Positions 23,964 through 32,927 are shown, numbered from the stretch's first letter. The stretch is DNA of 45,278 nucleotides from Candidatus Obscuribacter sp. (GCA_021772155.1 JADYXS010000304.1:1-45278), one strand, 5' to 3'. The notes: generated by a model from the sequence alone, not told the origin. Numbers and translations: made by a program.

Positions 23964-25421
23964 TTGACTCGCCTGAAACCAACCAAATATAAAGAATTGG
24001 AAGCTGAGCTTATTGCCGCGCTCACTGCGCAGTACGTGCTTTCGTCTGTAGTTGATCTTGCTGTATACGAATGTGATGGCGAGTCAATGGACGTGGCAAT
24101 CCCGGATCTTGTGGTTTTGCCATCGAGTACGGAAGACGTTCAGAAGGTGATGCAACTGGCAAACAAATATAAAGTGCCTGTCACCGCTCGTGGTGCCGGC
24201 ACTGGACTTTCTGGTGGTGCTACTGCAATTATGGGTGGGATCTGCCTTGTTCTTACCCGCATGAGCAAAGTGATGGCTGTTGATGCTGATGAGTTCTATG
24301 CGCATGTCCAGGTCGGTGTCACTAATGTTGCAGTGTCTCAGGCCGCCGCCAAGCACAGCCTTTATTTCGCACCGGATCCGTCCAGCCAAATCGCTTCAAC
24401 GATAGGTGGGAATATTGCTGAAAATGCCGGCGGTGCTCACACTCTTAAGTATGGGTTGACGACAAACAATGTACTTGGTGTGAAAGTGGTACTGGCCAAT
24501 GGTGATATCACCACATTTGGTGGTGCTGTCCGAGACAGTTTGGGATTGGATCTTGTCGGTGTGTTCGTCGGATCGGAAGGGACGATTGGTATTGCCACAG
24601 AAGCGTGGGTGCGATTGATTCCCCGTGCCCAGGCTGTGGAGACTATGCTAGCTTACTTCCCCTCGGTGGAGAAAGGCGGACAGGCAGTGTCCGACATAGT
24701 TGCTCACGGTGTCATACCGGCAGCTATGGAGATGATCGATAAGTTGACGCTCAATTGCGTTGAAGACTCGCTTTCGCTTGGACTCAATCGCCAAGCCGAG
24801 GCGTTGTTGATTGTCGAAATTGATGGACCGAATGCCGGGATTGCAACTGAGCGCGAAACCGTAGAGCAATGCGTGCGCGCCCATGGATGCATGGAAATAA
24901 CCTGGGCAAGCGATGAAAAACAACGTGCGTCCATTTGGAAAGCAAGGAAAATGAGTTTCGGTGCGCTGGGCCGGTTGGCGCCGCACGGCTATGTTTTGGA
25001 CGGGGTGATTCCTCGTTCTAAATTGAGCGAGGCAATAAATGAAATTGCAGTGATTGGTAAAAGGCACGAGGTTCTCATCGCCAATGTGTACCACGCAGGC
25101 GATGGTAATTTGCACCCATGTTTGCTTTTCAATCGGGACAACGAAGAGCAGGTAAAACAGGTGCTTTTGGCATCGAAAGAGATATTGGAGATGTGTGTTC
25201 GACTGGGTGGAACGCTATCTGGTGAGCATGGAATTGGTGTAGAAAAGATAGGGCAAATGAGTTTTGCGTTTGCGGAAGCCGACCTCGATGCAATGCGCAC
25301 ACTGCGTTCGGCCTTTGATCCGGACCTGATTTTGAACCCTGGAAAACTCGTTCCAACACCCAAATCATGCGGCGAATCGGGCGCGCGGCCTCTATTGCGC
25401 CATCGTCTTTCTGCTTGCTAA
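23964..25421 (+). CDS. glcD: Glycolate oxidase subunit GlcD (FAD-binding oxidase)
   Basis: A 485-aa flavoprotein of the GlcD/D-lactate dehydrogenase type that oxidises 2-hydroxy acids. The PCMH-type FAD-binding domain spans about residues 40-220 (VTARGAGTGLSGGATAI, PDPSSQIASTIGGNIAENAG, GSEGTIGIATEAWVRL). The FAD-oxidase C-domain follows with YHAGDGNLHPCLLFN and GTLSGEHGIGVEKI. The start is TTG at 23964, with AAGGA 6 bases upstream, and no better ATG exists. GlcE and GlcF subunits are not next to it, so it may work alone or with distant genes. The last 20 residues (Cys-, Arg- and Ser-rich) are not typical of the family. Confidence 0.92.
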   Translation: MTRLKPTKYKELEAELIAALTAQYVLSSVVDLAVYECDGESMDVAIPDLVVLPSSTEDVQKVMQLANKYKVPVTARGAGTGLSGGATAIMGGICLVLTRMSKVMAVDADEFYAHVQVGVTNVAVSQAAAKHSLYFAPDPSSQIASTIGGNIAENAGGAHTLKYGLTTNNVLGVKVVLANGDITTFGGAVRDSLGLDLVGVFVGSEGTIGIATEAWVRLIPRAQAVETMLAYFPSVEKGGQAVSDIVAHGVIPAAMEMIDKLTLNCVEDSLSLGLNRQAEALLIVEIDGPNAGIATERETVEQCVRAHGCMEITWASDEKQRASIWKARKMSFGALGRLAPHGYVLDGVIPRSKLSEAINEIAVIGKRHEVLIANVYHAGDGNLHPCLLFNRDNEEQVKQVLLASKEILEMCVRLGGTLSGEHGIGVEKIGQMSFAFAEADLDAMRTLRSAFDPDLILNPGKLVPTPKSCGESGARPLLRHRLSAC

Positions 25422-25568
25422 CCCGCTACAGATCAGTCTTGAGCAAGATTAAATTTCACTTGCATGGGCTTAGCGAAGGAGTATGATGCGGGTAGAAAAC
25501 GTCGATTTGTTGTGGGGTGTATGTGCCCCGGTTCGCCGACTAGATCCCCTTTAAGAGGTAACTGCCTT

Positions 25569-27293
25569 TTGCACGGAAAGCTAGATCTAACAAACAATAA
25601 GGGACTCAAGAAATCCGAGATTAAGAAGCTAACCAGGTTGCTTCAAGAAAGAGTTCCTGAAGACAGAGTTTTAACGCTTGATCTAGCTGAGTCACTGGCC
25701 GAAGTTTCATTTGAAACTGGTTCAGCAATCTCAGCAGTTGTGAATCGCAGAGGCCATGTAGTCAACATCACCGTAGGTCGTCCTGGTGACGTTAACGTGC
25801 CGGAGATGAAGGGCGCACGAGTCGGACCTGGACGCTTAAGCGGTCATCGCATCATATATACGCATTTATCGGGAAAAAATCCGAACGGTAAGGTCGGACC
25901 GAGTAAGGAAGACTTGCAATGTCTTGCCCGTAATCGCCTCGATGTTTTGGTCTTGATTGAGGTCGACCCAGACGGCAAATTCAGCCGCTCTCGAGGTGAA
26001 CAAACACAGTTTGCAGATGCCGTTTACTTGGCTCACCTTATTCCGAATCGTGATCCCGATGGGAAGATTTGGAAGCTCAGCGAACCAATGACCGCGCGCA
26101 AATCGCAGGAAGAGGATTTCGCCAAGCTTATTCAGTCGCTGGAAGGTGAGTTTCGCCGAGTGATGCCGAAATTTCAACCGGCAGCGGGTGAAGAACGGGC
26201 ACTGTTGGTCGCCTTGATCACCGATGGATTCGATGCCTGGCAAATGGAAGACGATTTGGACGAACTGGCCCAACTGGCGAAAACTGCTGGCGCTACCGTC
26301 TGTGGCAGAATGACTCAGGCCCGTCTGGCTCCTGATCCTCGTGTCTTCCTTGGCAGCGGTAAGGTGCAAGAACTCGGACTAATGGTGCAAGAGTATGGTG
26401 CAAATCTGGTGGTCGTTGATCACGAGTTAACACCCAATCAACAACGAAATCTTGAAGAGCTTGTTGGAGTAAAAGTAATCGATCGCACCGAACTGATTCT
26501 GGACATTTTTGCCCAACGCGCACAAACCCGGGAAGGCAAACTCCAGGTGGAACTTGCGCAGCTTCAATATCTCTATCCGCGTTTAATAGGTAAAGGACCG
26601 ACGCTAAGTAGACTCGGTGGTGGCATCGCCACAAGAGGTCCTGGAGAAACCAAACTCGAAATAGATAGACGACGCATACGCGATCGGATCAATTTGCTCG
26701 AACGCGAGACAATCCGAATCAGAAGCAACCGCGATACTCAGCGCCGCAAGCGAATCTTTGAAAATATGCCGGTAATTGCCCTTACTGGATATACAAACTC
26801 AGGTAAGTCGACGCTGTTGAACGCCCTGACCAAATCAGATTCACAAGTTGAAGACAAACTCTTTGCGACATTGGATCCGGCCACTCGACGAACTGTACTG
26901 CCAGATAACAGCCCTGTTCTGATCACCGACACTGTCGGATTCATCAAGAAGCTGCCGCTCTCCCTGGTCGCTGCTTTCGGCGCCACATTGGAGGAAGTGA
27001 CGGTAGCGGACGCGCTGATTCATGTTGTCGATGCCTCTCATCCAAATGTGATGGAGCACATTACCGCTGTCCATGACATTCTGGCTGAATTGAAGGCGAT
27101 CGATAAGCCAATGATCACAGTGCTGAATAAGGCAGACAAGACACGCCACGAAGACTTGATGTGGTTGGCTAGCCAACTTCCTAACCCAATTATCGTTTCT
27201 GCCCGAGAACGCCAGGGATTGGGTCGGTTGATGGAAAGTGTGCAAGCGGTGATTCAAGAAGTTTGTCCAAGCAGACAAAGATCAACTGCCTAG
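25569..27293 (+). CDS. hflX: GTPase HflX with cyanobacteria-type N-terminal domain
   Basis: A ribosome-associated GTPase that splits stalled 70S ribosomes. G motifs are seen: GYTNSGKS (G1, near residue 407), DTVGFIKKLP (G3) and NKAD (G4). They are preceded by the HflX domain (VFLGSGKVQEL, VVVDHELTPNQQRNLEE) and the coiled-coil linker with GPGETKLEIDRRRIRDRI. The first 200 residues (GLKKSEIKKLTRLLQERVP, AVVNRRGHVVNITVG) are an extra domain typical of cyanobacterial HflX and absent from E. coli. The start is put at the TTG at 25569, 10 bases after AAGAGG, giving 574 aa. The ATG at 25464 would add 35 residues of un-protein-like sequence (Cys, Gly, Arg, Pro). Confidence 0.9.
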   Translation: MHGKLDLTNNKGLKKSEIKKLTRLLQERVPEDRVLTLDLAESLAEVSFETGSAISAVVNRRGHVVNITVGRPGDVNVPEMKGARVGPGRLSGHRIIYTHLSGKNPNGKVGPSKEDLQCLARNRLDVLVLIEVDPDGKFSRSRGEQTQFADAVYLAHLIPNRDPDGKIWKLSEPMTARKSQEEDFAKLIQSLEGEFRRVMPKFQPAAGEERALLVALITDGFDAWQMEDDLDELAQLAKTAGATVCGRMTQARLAPDPRVFLGSGKVQELGLMVQEYGANLVVVDHELTPNQQRNLEELVGVKVIDRTELILDIFAQRAQTREGKLQVELAQLQYLYPRLIGKGPTLSRLGGGIATRGPGETKLEIDRRRIRDRINLLERETIRIRSNRDTQRRKRIFENMPVIALTGYTNSGKSTLLNALTKSDSQVEDKLFATLDPATRRTVLPDNSPVLITDTVGFIKKLPLSLVAAFGATLEEVTVADALIHVVDASHPNVMEHITAVHDILAELKAIDKPMITVLNKADKTRHEDLMWLASQLPNPIIVSARERQGLGRLMESVQAVIQEVCPSRQRSTA

Positions 27294-27320
27294 AGCGGGG
27301 CGGCAACTCGCCCAGGCGCA

Positions 27321-27335
27321 CCGGCTTCCAGCCGG
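27321..27335. terminator. Short hairpin between convergent hflX and TPR-like genes
   Basis: CCGGCT pairs with AGCCGG over TCC. It lies 27 bases after the hflX stop and 100 bases from the end of the opposing gene. No T-run follows, so a terminator role is only suggested. Confidence 0.35.
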
Positions 27336-27439
27336 CCTCTGATGTAGGTGCGACACTGGTGACCGCCCGCCTCTTCGGCACAAGCACAACTAACTTCGGT
27401 CAAATGGCAGCATCTTGCGCCGTTCCCACGCAAAGAAAC

Positions 27440-27997
27440 CTAGTACTGATCTTCTTTGATCGCTTTCTTGCGCGAATCGGCAGTGATGATTGCGTCTACA
27501 TCTTTGTCTGCACGATTGCGCGTAAACCGATGAGTCAACTTTGCCATGCGCAACCGAATTAGTTGGTGAGCTGCTTCCGTTTGATCGAATCCATCTGGCG
27601 CTTTCCAGCGAAGTAGTCGCCACTCGTGAATACACTGGTCGTAGGTTTGCTTGGGTACGTGGAAATTGCAGGCGTAAAGTTTTTCCGTCAGGCACCTGGC
27701 CAGGGTCGCATGGGTTTCTGGGTCAGCTGAATTGAATTGAACCGCTTTTCGCGCTTTTCGAATAGCTTCATCGTAGAGGCGTTTGCGCAGATCGCTCTCA
27801 GCTTCCCATCGCAACGCCGAGCTTTCTGCGTGCATGCCGCCAATCGATGTTCCGTATTTCGTGACATTCGGCTTTTCGCTTGAGTATGTGACACCACGCG
27901 ATCCCATATCGACTGACATCGTGTCAGAGTAAACAGTCTGCGAACAAGACATGATCAATGTGGCGAATAAGGCCAACCATAGGGTTTTGCTCGGCAA
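27440..27997 (-). CDS. Putative exported or lipoprotein with TPR-like helices
   Basis: A 185-aa protein. The TTG at 27997 is chosen because GGGAG lies 8 bases upstream and because it starts the signal segment PSKTLWLALFATLIMSC, where IMSC could be a lipobox. Upstream extension to 28201 reads into the divergent gene's promoter region and is not conserved in character. The middle has two TPR-like helix pairs (WEAESDLRKRLYDEAIRKAR, SADPETHATLARCL), followed by a region rich in Trp, Arg and His (CIHEWRLLRW). The C-terminus is Lys/Asp-rich. It is divergent from the C39-like peptidase gene. The function is unknown; protein binding in the envelope is likely. Confidence 0.62.
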   Translation of the reverse strand: MPSKTLWLALFATLIMSCSQTVYSDTMSVDMGSRGVTYSSEKPNVTKYGTSIGGMHAESSALRWEAESDLRKRLYDEAIRKARKAVQFNSADPETHATLARCLTEKLYACNFHVPKQTYDQCIHEWRLLRWKAPDGFDQTEAAHQLIRLRMAKLTHRFTRNRADKDVDAIITADSRKKAIKEDQY

Positions 27998-28102
27998 ATG
28001 AAATTCTCCCGGTGCAGGCAAATGATAAGGTCCTGCAAAGTATTTTGCAACGGTTGACAAAGCCAGTGCAATCAGCCGCACCATATATAGTGGCTGCATC
28101 GA

Positions 28103-28120
28103 CTTGCTTGCTTGCTTGCT
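28103..28120. repeat. Tetranucleotide tandem repeat (CTTG)4
   Basis: CTTG occurs four times in a row plus a partial copy, in the 169-base gap between two divergent genes for exported proteins. Such simple repeats can slip and change promoter spacing. Confidence 0.8.
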
Positions 28121-28166
28121 TAGCGAGTTCGCAAAACTGCACACGAGGCTATGGTATAAAAATATC

Positions 28167-28943
28167 ATGCGGCGAATATCTGTAATGCTCACCTTGGCCA
28201 TATCGCTGTGCTTGTTTTGTACAGGCTCAGCTATTGCCGGCGATAAGTTGCTGCTGCCGCTGCCGGATATAAATCAGCTAGACGCCGGCGATAACGGGGA
28301 GATTGCTTGTGGGCCGGCCGCCGCTGCAAACTACATATTTTGGTTAGCCTCCAATGGTCGGTCTTCCTTAGCTGCGCCAGAGTTTGGACCGGAGCCGGTA
28401 TTGTCTGAGCTAAAACGAATGATGGGTACTCAAGGCAGAGGCACCAGTGCGATGCAGTTCAGTACAGGTCTTGAATCGTTCTTCCGCGCCAAGGGACTGC
28501 CTGTGTCCCAATTGGATTGCGCAGGCTGGCGAAGCGGATGCACAGGCTCATCGCCCGAGTTAGGCAACCTCAAAGCGATTCTGAAGCGCGGTGGCGGAGT
28601 GTTTTTAAACTTCGGCTGGTATAGGTCGTCGGGGGCGATCAGTGAATACAAAAGGACAGGCGGACATTGGGTTTGCCTGGTCGGGTATGGAGTCGATTGC
28701 AATGGTCGAGATGACCCGAGCGTGTTAGTTGTTCATGACCCTTCGCCACGTTGCGGTTCGATGCCCAATAATGAGTTTCTCCAGATGAAGAAATTTGACG
28801 ACGCCAACCTGCTTGTCTCGGACAATAAGCCGGCTGTCGACGGTAGTGGATATTACTTTGTTGATTCTGGGTGGCGCATGCCTGCACGCACGGATGTCGC
28901 AATCTTGGATGCTGCCATTTGCGTTGTTCCGCAGTGTCCATAG
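28167..28943 (+). CDS. Exported C39-like (papain-fold) putative cysteine peptidase
   Basis: A 258-aa protein with a signal peptide (MRRISVMLTLAISLCLFCTG, cleavage near AIAG). The mature part begins with LPDINQLDAGDNGEIACGPAAAANYIFWLA, where Cys48 in ACGPAAAAN is the expected nucleophile. RTGGHWVCLVGYG supplies His167 and VVHDPSP supplies Asp191. This C...GGHW...D order is that of peptidase C39-like or papain-like hydrolases. Seven further cysteines suggest disulfides in an exported protein. The ATG at 28167 begins the signal; no strong ribosome binding site is visible. The target could be peptidoglycan-linked peptides or proteins and is not known. It faces a divergent lipoprotein-like gene across a short tandem repeat. 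Confidence 0.68.
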   Translation: MRRISVMLTLAISLCLFCTGSAIAGDKLLLPLPDINQLDAGDNGEIACGPAAAANYIFWLASNGRSSLAAPEFGPEPVLSELKRMMGTQGRGTSAMQFSTGLESFFRAKGLPVSQLDCAGWRSGCTGSSPELGNLKAILKRGGGVFLNFGWYRSSGAISEYKRTGGHWVCLVGYGVDCNGRDDPSVLVVHDPSPRCGSMPNNEFLQMKKFDDANLLVSDNKPAVDGSGYYFVDSGWRMPARTDVAILDAAICVVPQCP

Positions 28944-29130
28944 TCGACGCAAAGGTAGACCTAACAATCTTGTGCCGCGCGTGACTTTACCAAGGCAAGA
29001 CACATTTCCGACGGAATGATTATTGACCAAGACTCCAGCTTCGCGAATTTAGAGGCAACGACATGGAATAATCAACCAACGAAGGGCGCTCCGCGGGCTT
29101 GTCATGCGGCGTGCGCCACAAGGAGATTCG

Positions 29131-30264
29131 ATGAAGAAATTCTTTTGCGCGCTTACTTTGAGCGTCCTGGTCTGTTCATTGCTCAGCTTCAAGTGCAGTG
29201 CTGCCGGTGACATAGGTGGTGGTACGATGGGCAATCCTCGCTTCCGGATAGGTGATCTAATTGAAGTCGATCCCAACATGAATTCGGCAAGTTACGACGG
29301 ACAAACACTCTGGAAGGCCGGCACTGTTAAGAGAATTTCTGATGGCGCATACTGGGTAGAACTTGATGAGTATCCTGGCCGAGCGCCGGTAACAGTTGGG
29401 ATCCAACCGAATCAATGGGCGCGACCACTGCGGGCCGCTGCACAGCAGCCGCTAGCCAATCAGCGGTCGCAACAGGCGCAGCAAGCTCGAGATGTTGGTG
29501 GCGCTGGTGGCGTAGGTGGTGGCACGATGAGCAACCCCCGCTTCAAGATCGGTGATCGAATCGAAGTCGATCCCAACATGAATTCGGCAAGTTACGACGG
29601 AAAAACAAACTGGAAGATCGGCACGGTTAAGAGAATTTCTGATGGTGCATACTGGGTAGATGTCGAGGAGAATCCTGGACGAGCGCCAGTAGCAATTGGG
29701 ATCCAGCCAAATCAATGGGCACGGCCGCTGAGCGGTGGCGCACAAGCAAACGCCGGTCAAGCAGCTCAAATTCCGCAACAGGCGCCTGGCAATCATCAGC
29801 CACAGCACGGTCAGCAAGCGCCTGCCAATCAGCTGCAACCACACGGGCAACAAGGGCCAGCCAACCAGCAGCAGCCACACGGACAACAAGTGCCAGGCAT
29901 CTCAACGAGCATCGAACCGCACCACGGCCCCCACGTTCCGACAATTGAGCACATCAAGCAAATGATTATTTCGGAGGACGGTTATAGCTATCAGATGGAG
30001 TTTCCCATCGTAAAAATCGCTTTTCAGGACGTTCAAATTTCGCCTGCCACCATTCCGGACCTGAAAAACATCACTACCGGCAGATTGCGTATGGATGGAA
30101 TACCGGTGCATCCAGTTCGTGCGAAATACACCATCTTTGTTTCGACCTCATCTGGCGATATCAAACACTTCTTTGAGTTGGATCGGTCCTACTACTGGCT
30201 TATCGACAATCGTGGTGAATGCACTTTGGGAAAAACCAACACTGTCAGAAAGCAAATCTATTAG
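29131..30264 (+). CDS. Exported protein with two SH3/Tudor-like repeats and a Gln/His/Pro linker
   Basis: A 377-aa protein with a clear signal peptide (MKKFFCALTLSVLVCSLLS) and a strong ribosome binding site (AAGGAG at 29120-29125). Two repeats of about 72 residues sit exactly 100 residues apart. Each contains FRIGDLIEVDPNMNSASYDG or its near copy, then WKxGTVKRISDGAYWV, PGRAPV and QPNQWARPL. The pattern of short beta strands with GD, W and G residues suggests an SH3- or Tudor-like barrel. A linker built of PQHGQQ/QPHGQQ units follows, then a C-terminal domain of about 110 residues (EDGYSYQMEFPIVKIAFQDV ... SGDIKHFFELDRSYYWLIDN). No family is firmly recognised. It may bind polymers or proteins outside the cell. 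Confidence 0.72.
   Translation: MKKFFCALTLSVLVCSLLSFKCSAAGDIGGGTMGNPRFRIGDLIEVDPNMNSASYDGQTLWKAGTVKRISDGAYWVELDEYPGRAPVTVGIQPNQWARPLRAAAQQPLANQRSQQAQQARDVGGAGGVGGGTMSNPRFKIGDRIEVDPNMNSASYDGKTNWKIGTVKRISDGAYWVDVEENPGRAPVAIGIQPNQWARPLSGGAQANAGQAAQIPQQAPGNHQPQHGQQAPANQLQPHGQQGPANQQQPHGQQVPGISTSIEPHHGPHVPTIEHIKQMIISEDGYSYQMEFPIVKIAFQDVQISPATIPDLKNITTGRLRMDGIPVHPVRAKYTIFVSTSSGDIKHFFELDRSYYWLIDNRGECTLGKTNTVRKQIY
29215..29730 (+). repeat. Intragenic direct repeat, about 216 bp, period 300 bp
   Basis: The units at about 29215-29430 and 29515-29730 encode the two SH3/Tudor-like domains. A 39-base run beginning at 29263 is identical to that beginning at 29563. The near identity points to a fairly recent duplication or gene conversion. 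Confidence 0.85.
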
Positions 30265-30328
30265 CAGGCCGCTGCGTCAAAATTGCTGAATGATTCGCCA
30301 GGGCACATGAAGTGGCTCGTATGTCCGG

Positions 30329-30796
30329 TCAGTGAGGAATGGTCATCATCGGTTTGCTGATGCCGATTCCCGTGCCTCTGAATGGATTTACCTTATCGCT
30401 CACTTCCAGGGTGGGCAAGGGCGGGACAATCTGCATGTGCATCACTTGGGATTTTCGCGAACTTCGGGCACTGTTCTTGCTGCTCCGCAAGGAGTGCTTT
30501 TTGATTTTTGCAACGCGCCGAGCATCAGATTTCATCTTGCTGTCCGTCGGACGGTTATCGGCGATCTTGTGCATCAAATCACCATCAGGCGCTGGTGTGG
30601 CGCTGCCTGATCCATCGCTCTTTATAGGCGATGAAAGGACGTTTCTTGTGTGCCCTGTTGCTTGCTCGATTGCCATGTCCGACTGCGCAAGCGCTGCCAG
30701 GCACAAAAATGGCGAAAGTCCAATGGCTACGATCTGATTGAGGCAGAAGTGTTTTGGAAACTTTCGGTCTAAAAAAAGGAATAGAAAACTGCCCAT
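30329..30796 (-). CDS. Putative exported basic protein of unknown function
   Basis: An open frame of 155 aa from the ATG at 30796; a TTG at 30829 is a possible longer start. The segment NQIVAIGLSPFLCLAALAQS looks like a signal-peptide core but stands about 25 residues from the N-terminus, so the start may be wrong. The mature part is rich in Ser, Lys and Arg (DARRVAKIKKHSLRSSKNSA), with a Pro-rich end (MQIVPPLPTLEV). No family is recognised. It lies tail-to-tail with the SH3/Tudor-like gene and head-on behind the Skp terminator. Its signal core suggests a real gene, but composition alone does not prove it. Confidence 0.45.
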   Translation of the reverse strand: MGSFLFLFLDRKFPKHFCLNQIVAIGLSPFLCLAALAQSDMAIEQATGHTRNVLSSPIKSDGSGSATPAPDGDLMHKIADNRPTDSKMKSDARRVAKIKKHSLRSSKNSARSSRKSQVMHMQIVPPLPTLEVSDKVNPFRGTGIGISKPMMTIPH

Positions 30797-30845
30797 AGGC
30801 TTGTGAATCTGGCTTTCTAGTGTGCTCAAGTCCGCGGAAAATACA

Positions 30846-30878
30846 AGTACGGGTCCCTCATTGCAAGGGACCCGTACT
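30846..30878 (-). terminator. Hairpin terminator downstream of the Skp-like gene
   Basis: A perfect 13-bp stem (AGTACGGGTCCCT/AGGGACCCGTACT) with a 7-base loop starts 14 bases after the skp stop. On the minus strand it is followed by TTGTATTTTCC, a weak T-run. Confidence 0.75.
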
Positions 30879-30891
30879 CGACGATCGATTG

Positions 30892-31446
30892 TTACTTACC
30901 AGCAGGGGCTGGTTTTTCAGAAGGAGGCTTGGCCAATTGAGGAGCAAGCTTCTTCACGATGGATTCTGTTATGTCTTCGCCAGAATTGACGAGTTTTTCA
31001 CCACCGGCAAATACGCCGGCGCCGTCAACTACGACATCCAAACCCTTGTCTTTGGAGACTTGAGCAACTGCAGCTGCGATTGCTTGAGTAGCCATTGCGG
31101 TCTGTGTTTGAACCAATTGGATGAGCGCGTTTTGCTTGGCGTTGATTTCGATTTGCAATTCACGAGCCATCTTTTCGATTTCTGTTTTTTCTTTCTTTTC
31201 TTCTTGAGCCTTTTGAAGTCTCTTGTTACCTTCTTCGACGTCACGACGGAGTTGGTTCTCCGCCGATACTCTTAGAGCCTCGGAACCGGCAGCTTCAGGA
31301 TAAGAAGCCTTGACCAGTGCCAGGTTGAAGTAACCAAATTTGACTGAAGTGGTTTGTGCAGGGCCGGCTGCGAGTGTCGGGATGCCTGCTGAAACGGCGA
31401 CCAATGAGGCCGCAAGGACGCTAGTAATGAACTTCGTAGAAGTCAT
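30892..31446 (-). CDS. Skp/OmpH-family periplasmic chaperone
   Basis: A protein of 184 aa with a signal peptide ending at LAAG. The family signature follows: a first strand VKFGYFNLALVKASYPEA, a long coiled-coil hairpin rich in Lys, Glu and Gln (about residues 65-115), then returning sequence with AIAAAVAQVSKDKGLDVVVD. Skp/OmpH forms a trimeric holdase that carries unfolded outer-membrane proteins across the periplasm. This supports a cell with an outer membrane. The C-terminal tail is Pro/Lys-rich, as in many homologues. The ATG follows AGGTGAAAG. No bamA is adjacent, unlike many genomes; a strong terminator follows. Confidence 0.87.
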   Translation of the reverse strand: MTSTKFITSVLAASLVAVSAGIPTLAAGPAQTTSVKFGYFNLALVKASYPEAAGSEALRVSAENQLRRDVEEGNKRLQKAQEEKKEKTEIEKMARELQIEINAKQNALIQLVQTQTAMATQAIAAAVAQVSKDKGLDVVVDGAGVFAGGEKLVNSGEDITESIVKKLAPQLAKPPSEKPAPAGK

Positions 31447-31583
31447 GTTTTTCTTTCACCTGCCAAAAAACCTATGACACGGTGAATTATACACGGATAA
31501 ACTGATGCTCAGTTGCGCGGCGGGCCATTACAAATCGCCACTGGGCCTGCCATCCCCTTACTGTTAAGGGCGACTAGCTCTGA

Positions 31584-32051
31584 TTAGTAGTACTCAGGCA
31601 GTGTTGTGAGCGGCTTGCGGCCTGAATAGCCATCGTTTTCAAGGTGCCAGAAATTGACATCTGCTTCGCCCATTTTCCAGCACAGTAAATACTGCAATCC
31701 GTTCTCTTCTGCCGGGAAATCAAGTAATCCTTCACGTAAATCACGCAGGATGACTCCGGTCGAGTTAATCTCATCGAGCCAGTAGTTCAGGCGTGACAGA
31801 TAAGCATTCTGTGCTTTCGAGAGCTTTTCGATGGCGATTTGAAACTCGGCTCGAGCAGCACGCAATTTCTCTAAATCTTCCGCAACATCTCGTCCTTCAA
31901 GAGCGCCTTCCGCCGCTTCGTACTGTTCGTTAGCCGCTCGGACGAATTCTAAACGCCCGGTGAGGTCATCGTTTGCATCACTTAACAGCTGACTCAGCGT
32001 AGGAATTAACTCCTGCGCTTCCTTGACGGTGAATACCTTCTGTCCCTGCAT
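31584..32051 (-). CDS. DUF2203-family protein
   Basis: A cytosolic protein of 155 aa. The start KVFTVKEAQELIPTLSQLL and the end GVILRDLREGLLDFPAEENG with YLLCWKMGEADVNFWHLEND and GRKPL match the known DUF2203 pattern. Between them lies a helical coiled-coil part rich in Ala, Glu and Arg. The function of the family is unknown. It is divergent from the cyclase-family gene and separated from skp by 137 bases with no clear signals. Confidence 0.88.
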   Translation of the reverse strand: MQGQKVFTVKEAQELIPTLSQLLSDANDDLTGRLEFVRAANEQYEAAEGALEGRDVAEDLEKLRAARAEFQIAIEKLSKAQNAYLSRLNYWLDEINSTGVILRDLREGLLDFPAEENGLQYLLCWKMGEADVNFWHLENDGYSGRKPLTTLPEYY

Positions 32052-32135
32052 AGTGCTAACCTTTGACCGCTCTACAGGGACATCTTACGCAATAATCTGT
32101 TATATCTCCACCCTAAGGACCACTAAGATTGCACC

Positions 32136-32927
32136 ATGACTAAGCTCATCGATCTCACACGCACGCTGTCCCACGTCGATAAGTCGACATTTCCTGCGAA
32201 ACTTTTGCCACTGCTTAGAATCATTGCGCCTGATATCGAGTATGTAGATCACTCGATGGGCGCGAAAATCATGCAGTTCTTGTTCAAATGCCCGGCTGAA
32301 CACTTGCCTGATGGCGAAGGGTGGGCGGAGGAGAACTTGAGCATATCGAGTCACCTCGGCACGCACGTGGATGCCCCATGGCACTACGGAAGTACCTGCG
32401 CGGGCAAGCCGGCAAAGACTGTCGATGAGATACCGCTGGAGGAGCTTTACTGCGATGGTGTCGTATTGGATCTCACGCACAAGCGCACCAGTGGCGATGC
32501 CATCACCATAGATGATTTGAAAGAGGCTCTGGGCAGAACTGGCTACATCATTAAAGAAGGCGACGCTGTGCTGATTCGCACAGACCACGACAAGTTTGAC
32601 CTGACTGATGAGGTTCGCTACAACTACCCAGGCATGACGCGGGAATCAACTCTTTGGCTTGCTGAACAAGGTGCCAAAATCGGTGGCACCGATGCCCTTG
32701 GTTGGGACCGCCCATTCCATGTAATGATCGAAGATTATCAAAAGAGTGGTGACAAATCGAAAATCTGGGATGCCCACTTTGCTTGTAGAGACGTGGAACT
32801 ATATGTGGTGCAACAACTTGCCAACCTGGAACAGTTGCCATCGCATGGTTTCAAAGTCTCATTTTTCCCAATAAAGCTCGAAAGAGCCAGTGCTGCACCA
32901 GCTCGCGTGGTGGCATTCGTAGACTGA
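32136..32927 (+). CDS. Cyclase/kynurenine-formamidase-family metal hydrolase
   Basis: A protein of 263 aa of the cyclase family (Pfam Cyclase; KynB and related amidohydrolases). The metal-binding signature HxGTHxDxPxH is seen as HLGTHVDAPWH (His73, His77, Asp79, His83). Further blocks are LDLTHKRTSGDAITIDDL, GDAVLIRTDHDK and YPGMTRESTLWLAEQGAKIGGTD. All key residues are intact. The known reaction is hydrolysis of N-formylkynurenine or cyclic amides, but the family is broad, no tryptophan-degradation genes are adjacent, and the substrate is open. It is divergent from DUF2203. AAGGA upstream is rather far from the ATG. Confidence 0.88.
   Translation: MTKLIDLTRTLSHVDKSTFPAKLLPLLRIIAPDIEYVDHSMGAKIMQFLFKCPAEHLPDGEGWAEENLSISSHLGTHVDAPWHYGSTCAGKPAKTVDEIPLEELYCDGVVLDLTHKRTSGDAITIDDLKEALGRTGYIIKEGDAVLIRTDHDKFDLTDEVRYNYPGMTRESTLWLAEQGAKIGGTDALGWDRPFHVMIEDYQKSGDKSKIWDAHFACRDVELYVVQQLANLEQLPSHGFKVSFFPIKLERASAAPARVVAFVD

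Noticed and set aside
25464..25568. 35-residue N-terminal extension of HflX from the ATG at 25464
   Set aside because: Cys/Gly/Arg/Pro-rich and unlike known HflX; the TTG at 25569 with AAGAGG upstream fits cyanobacterial homologues better. Kept as a possible alternative start.
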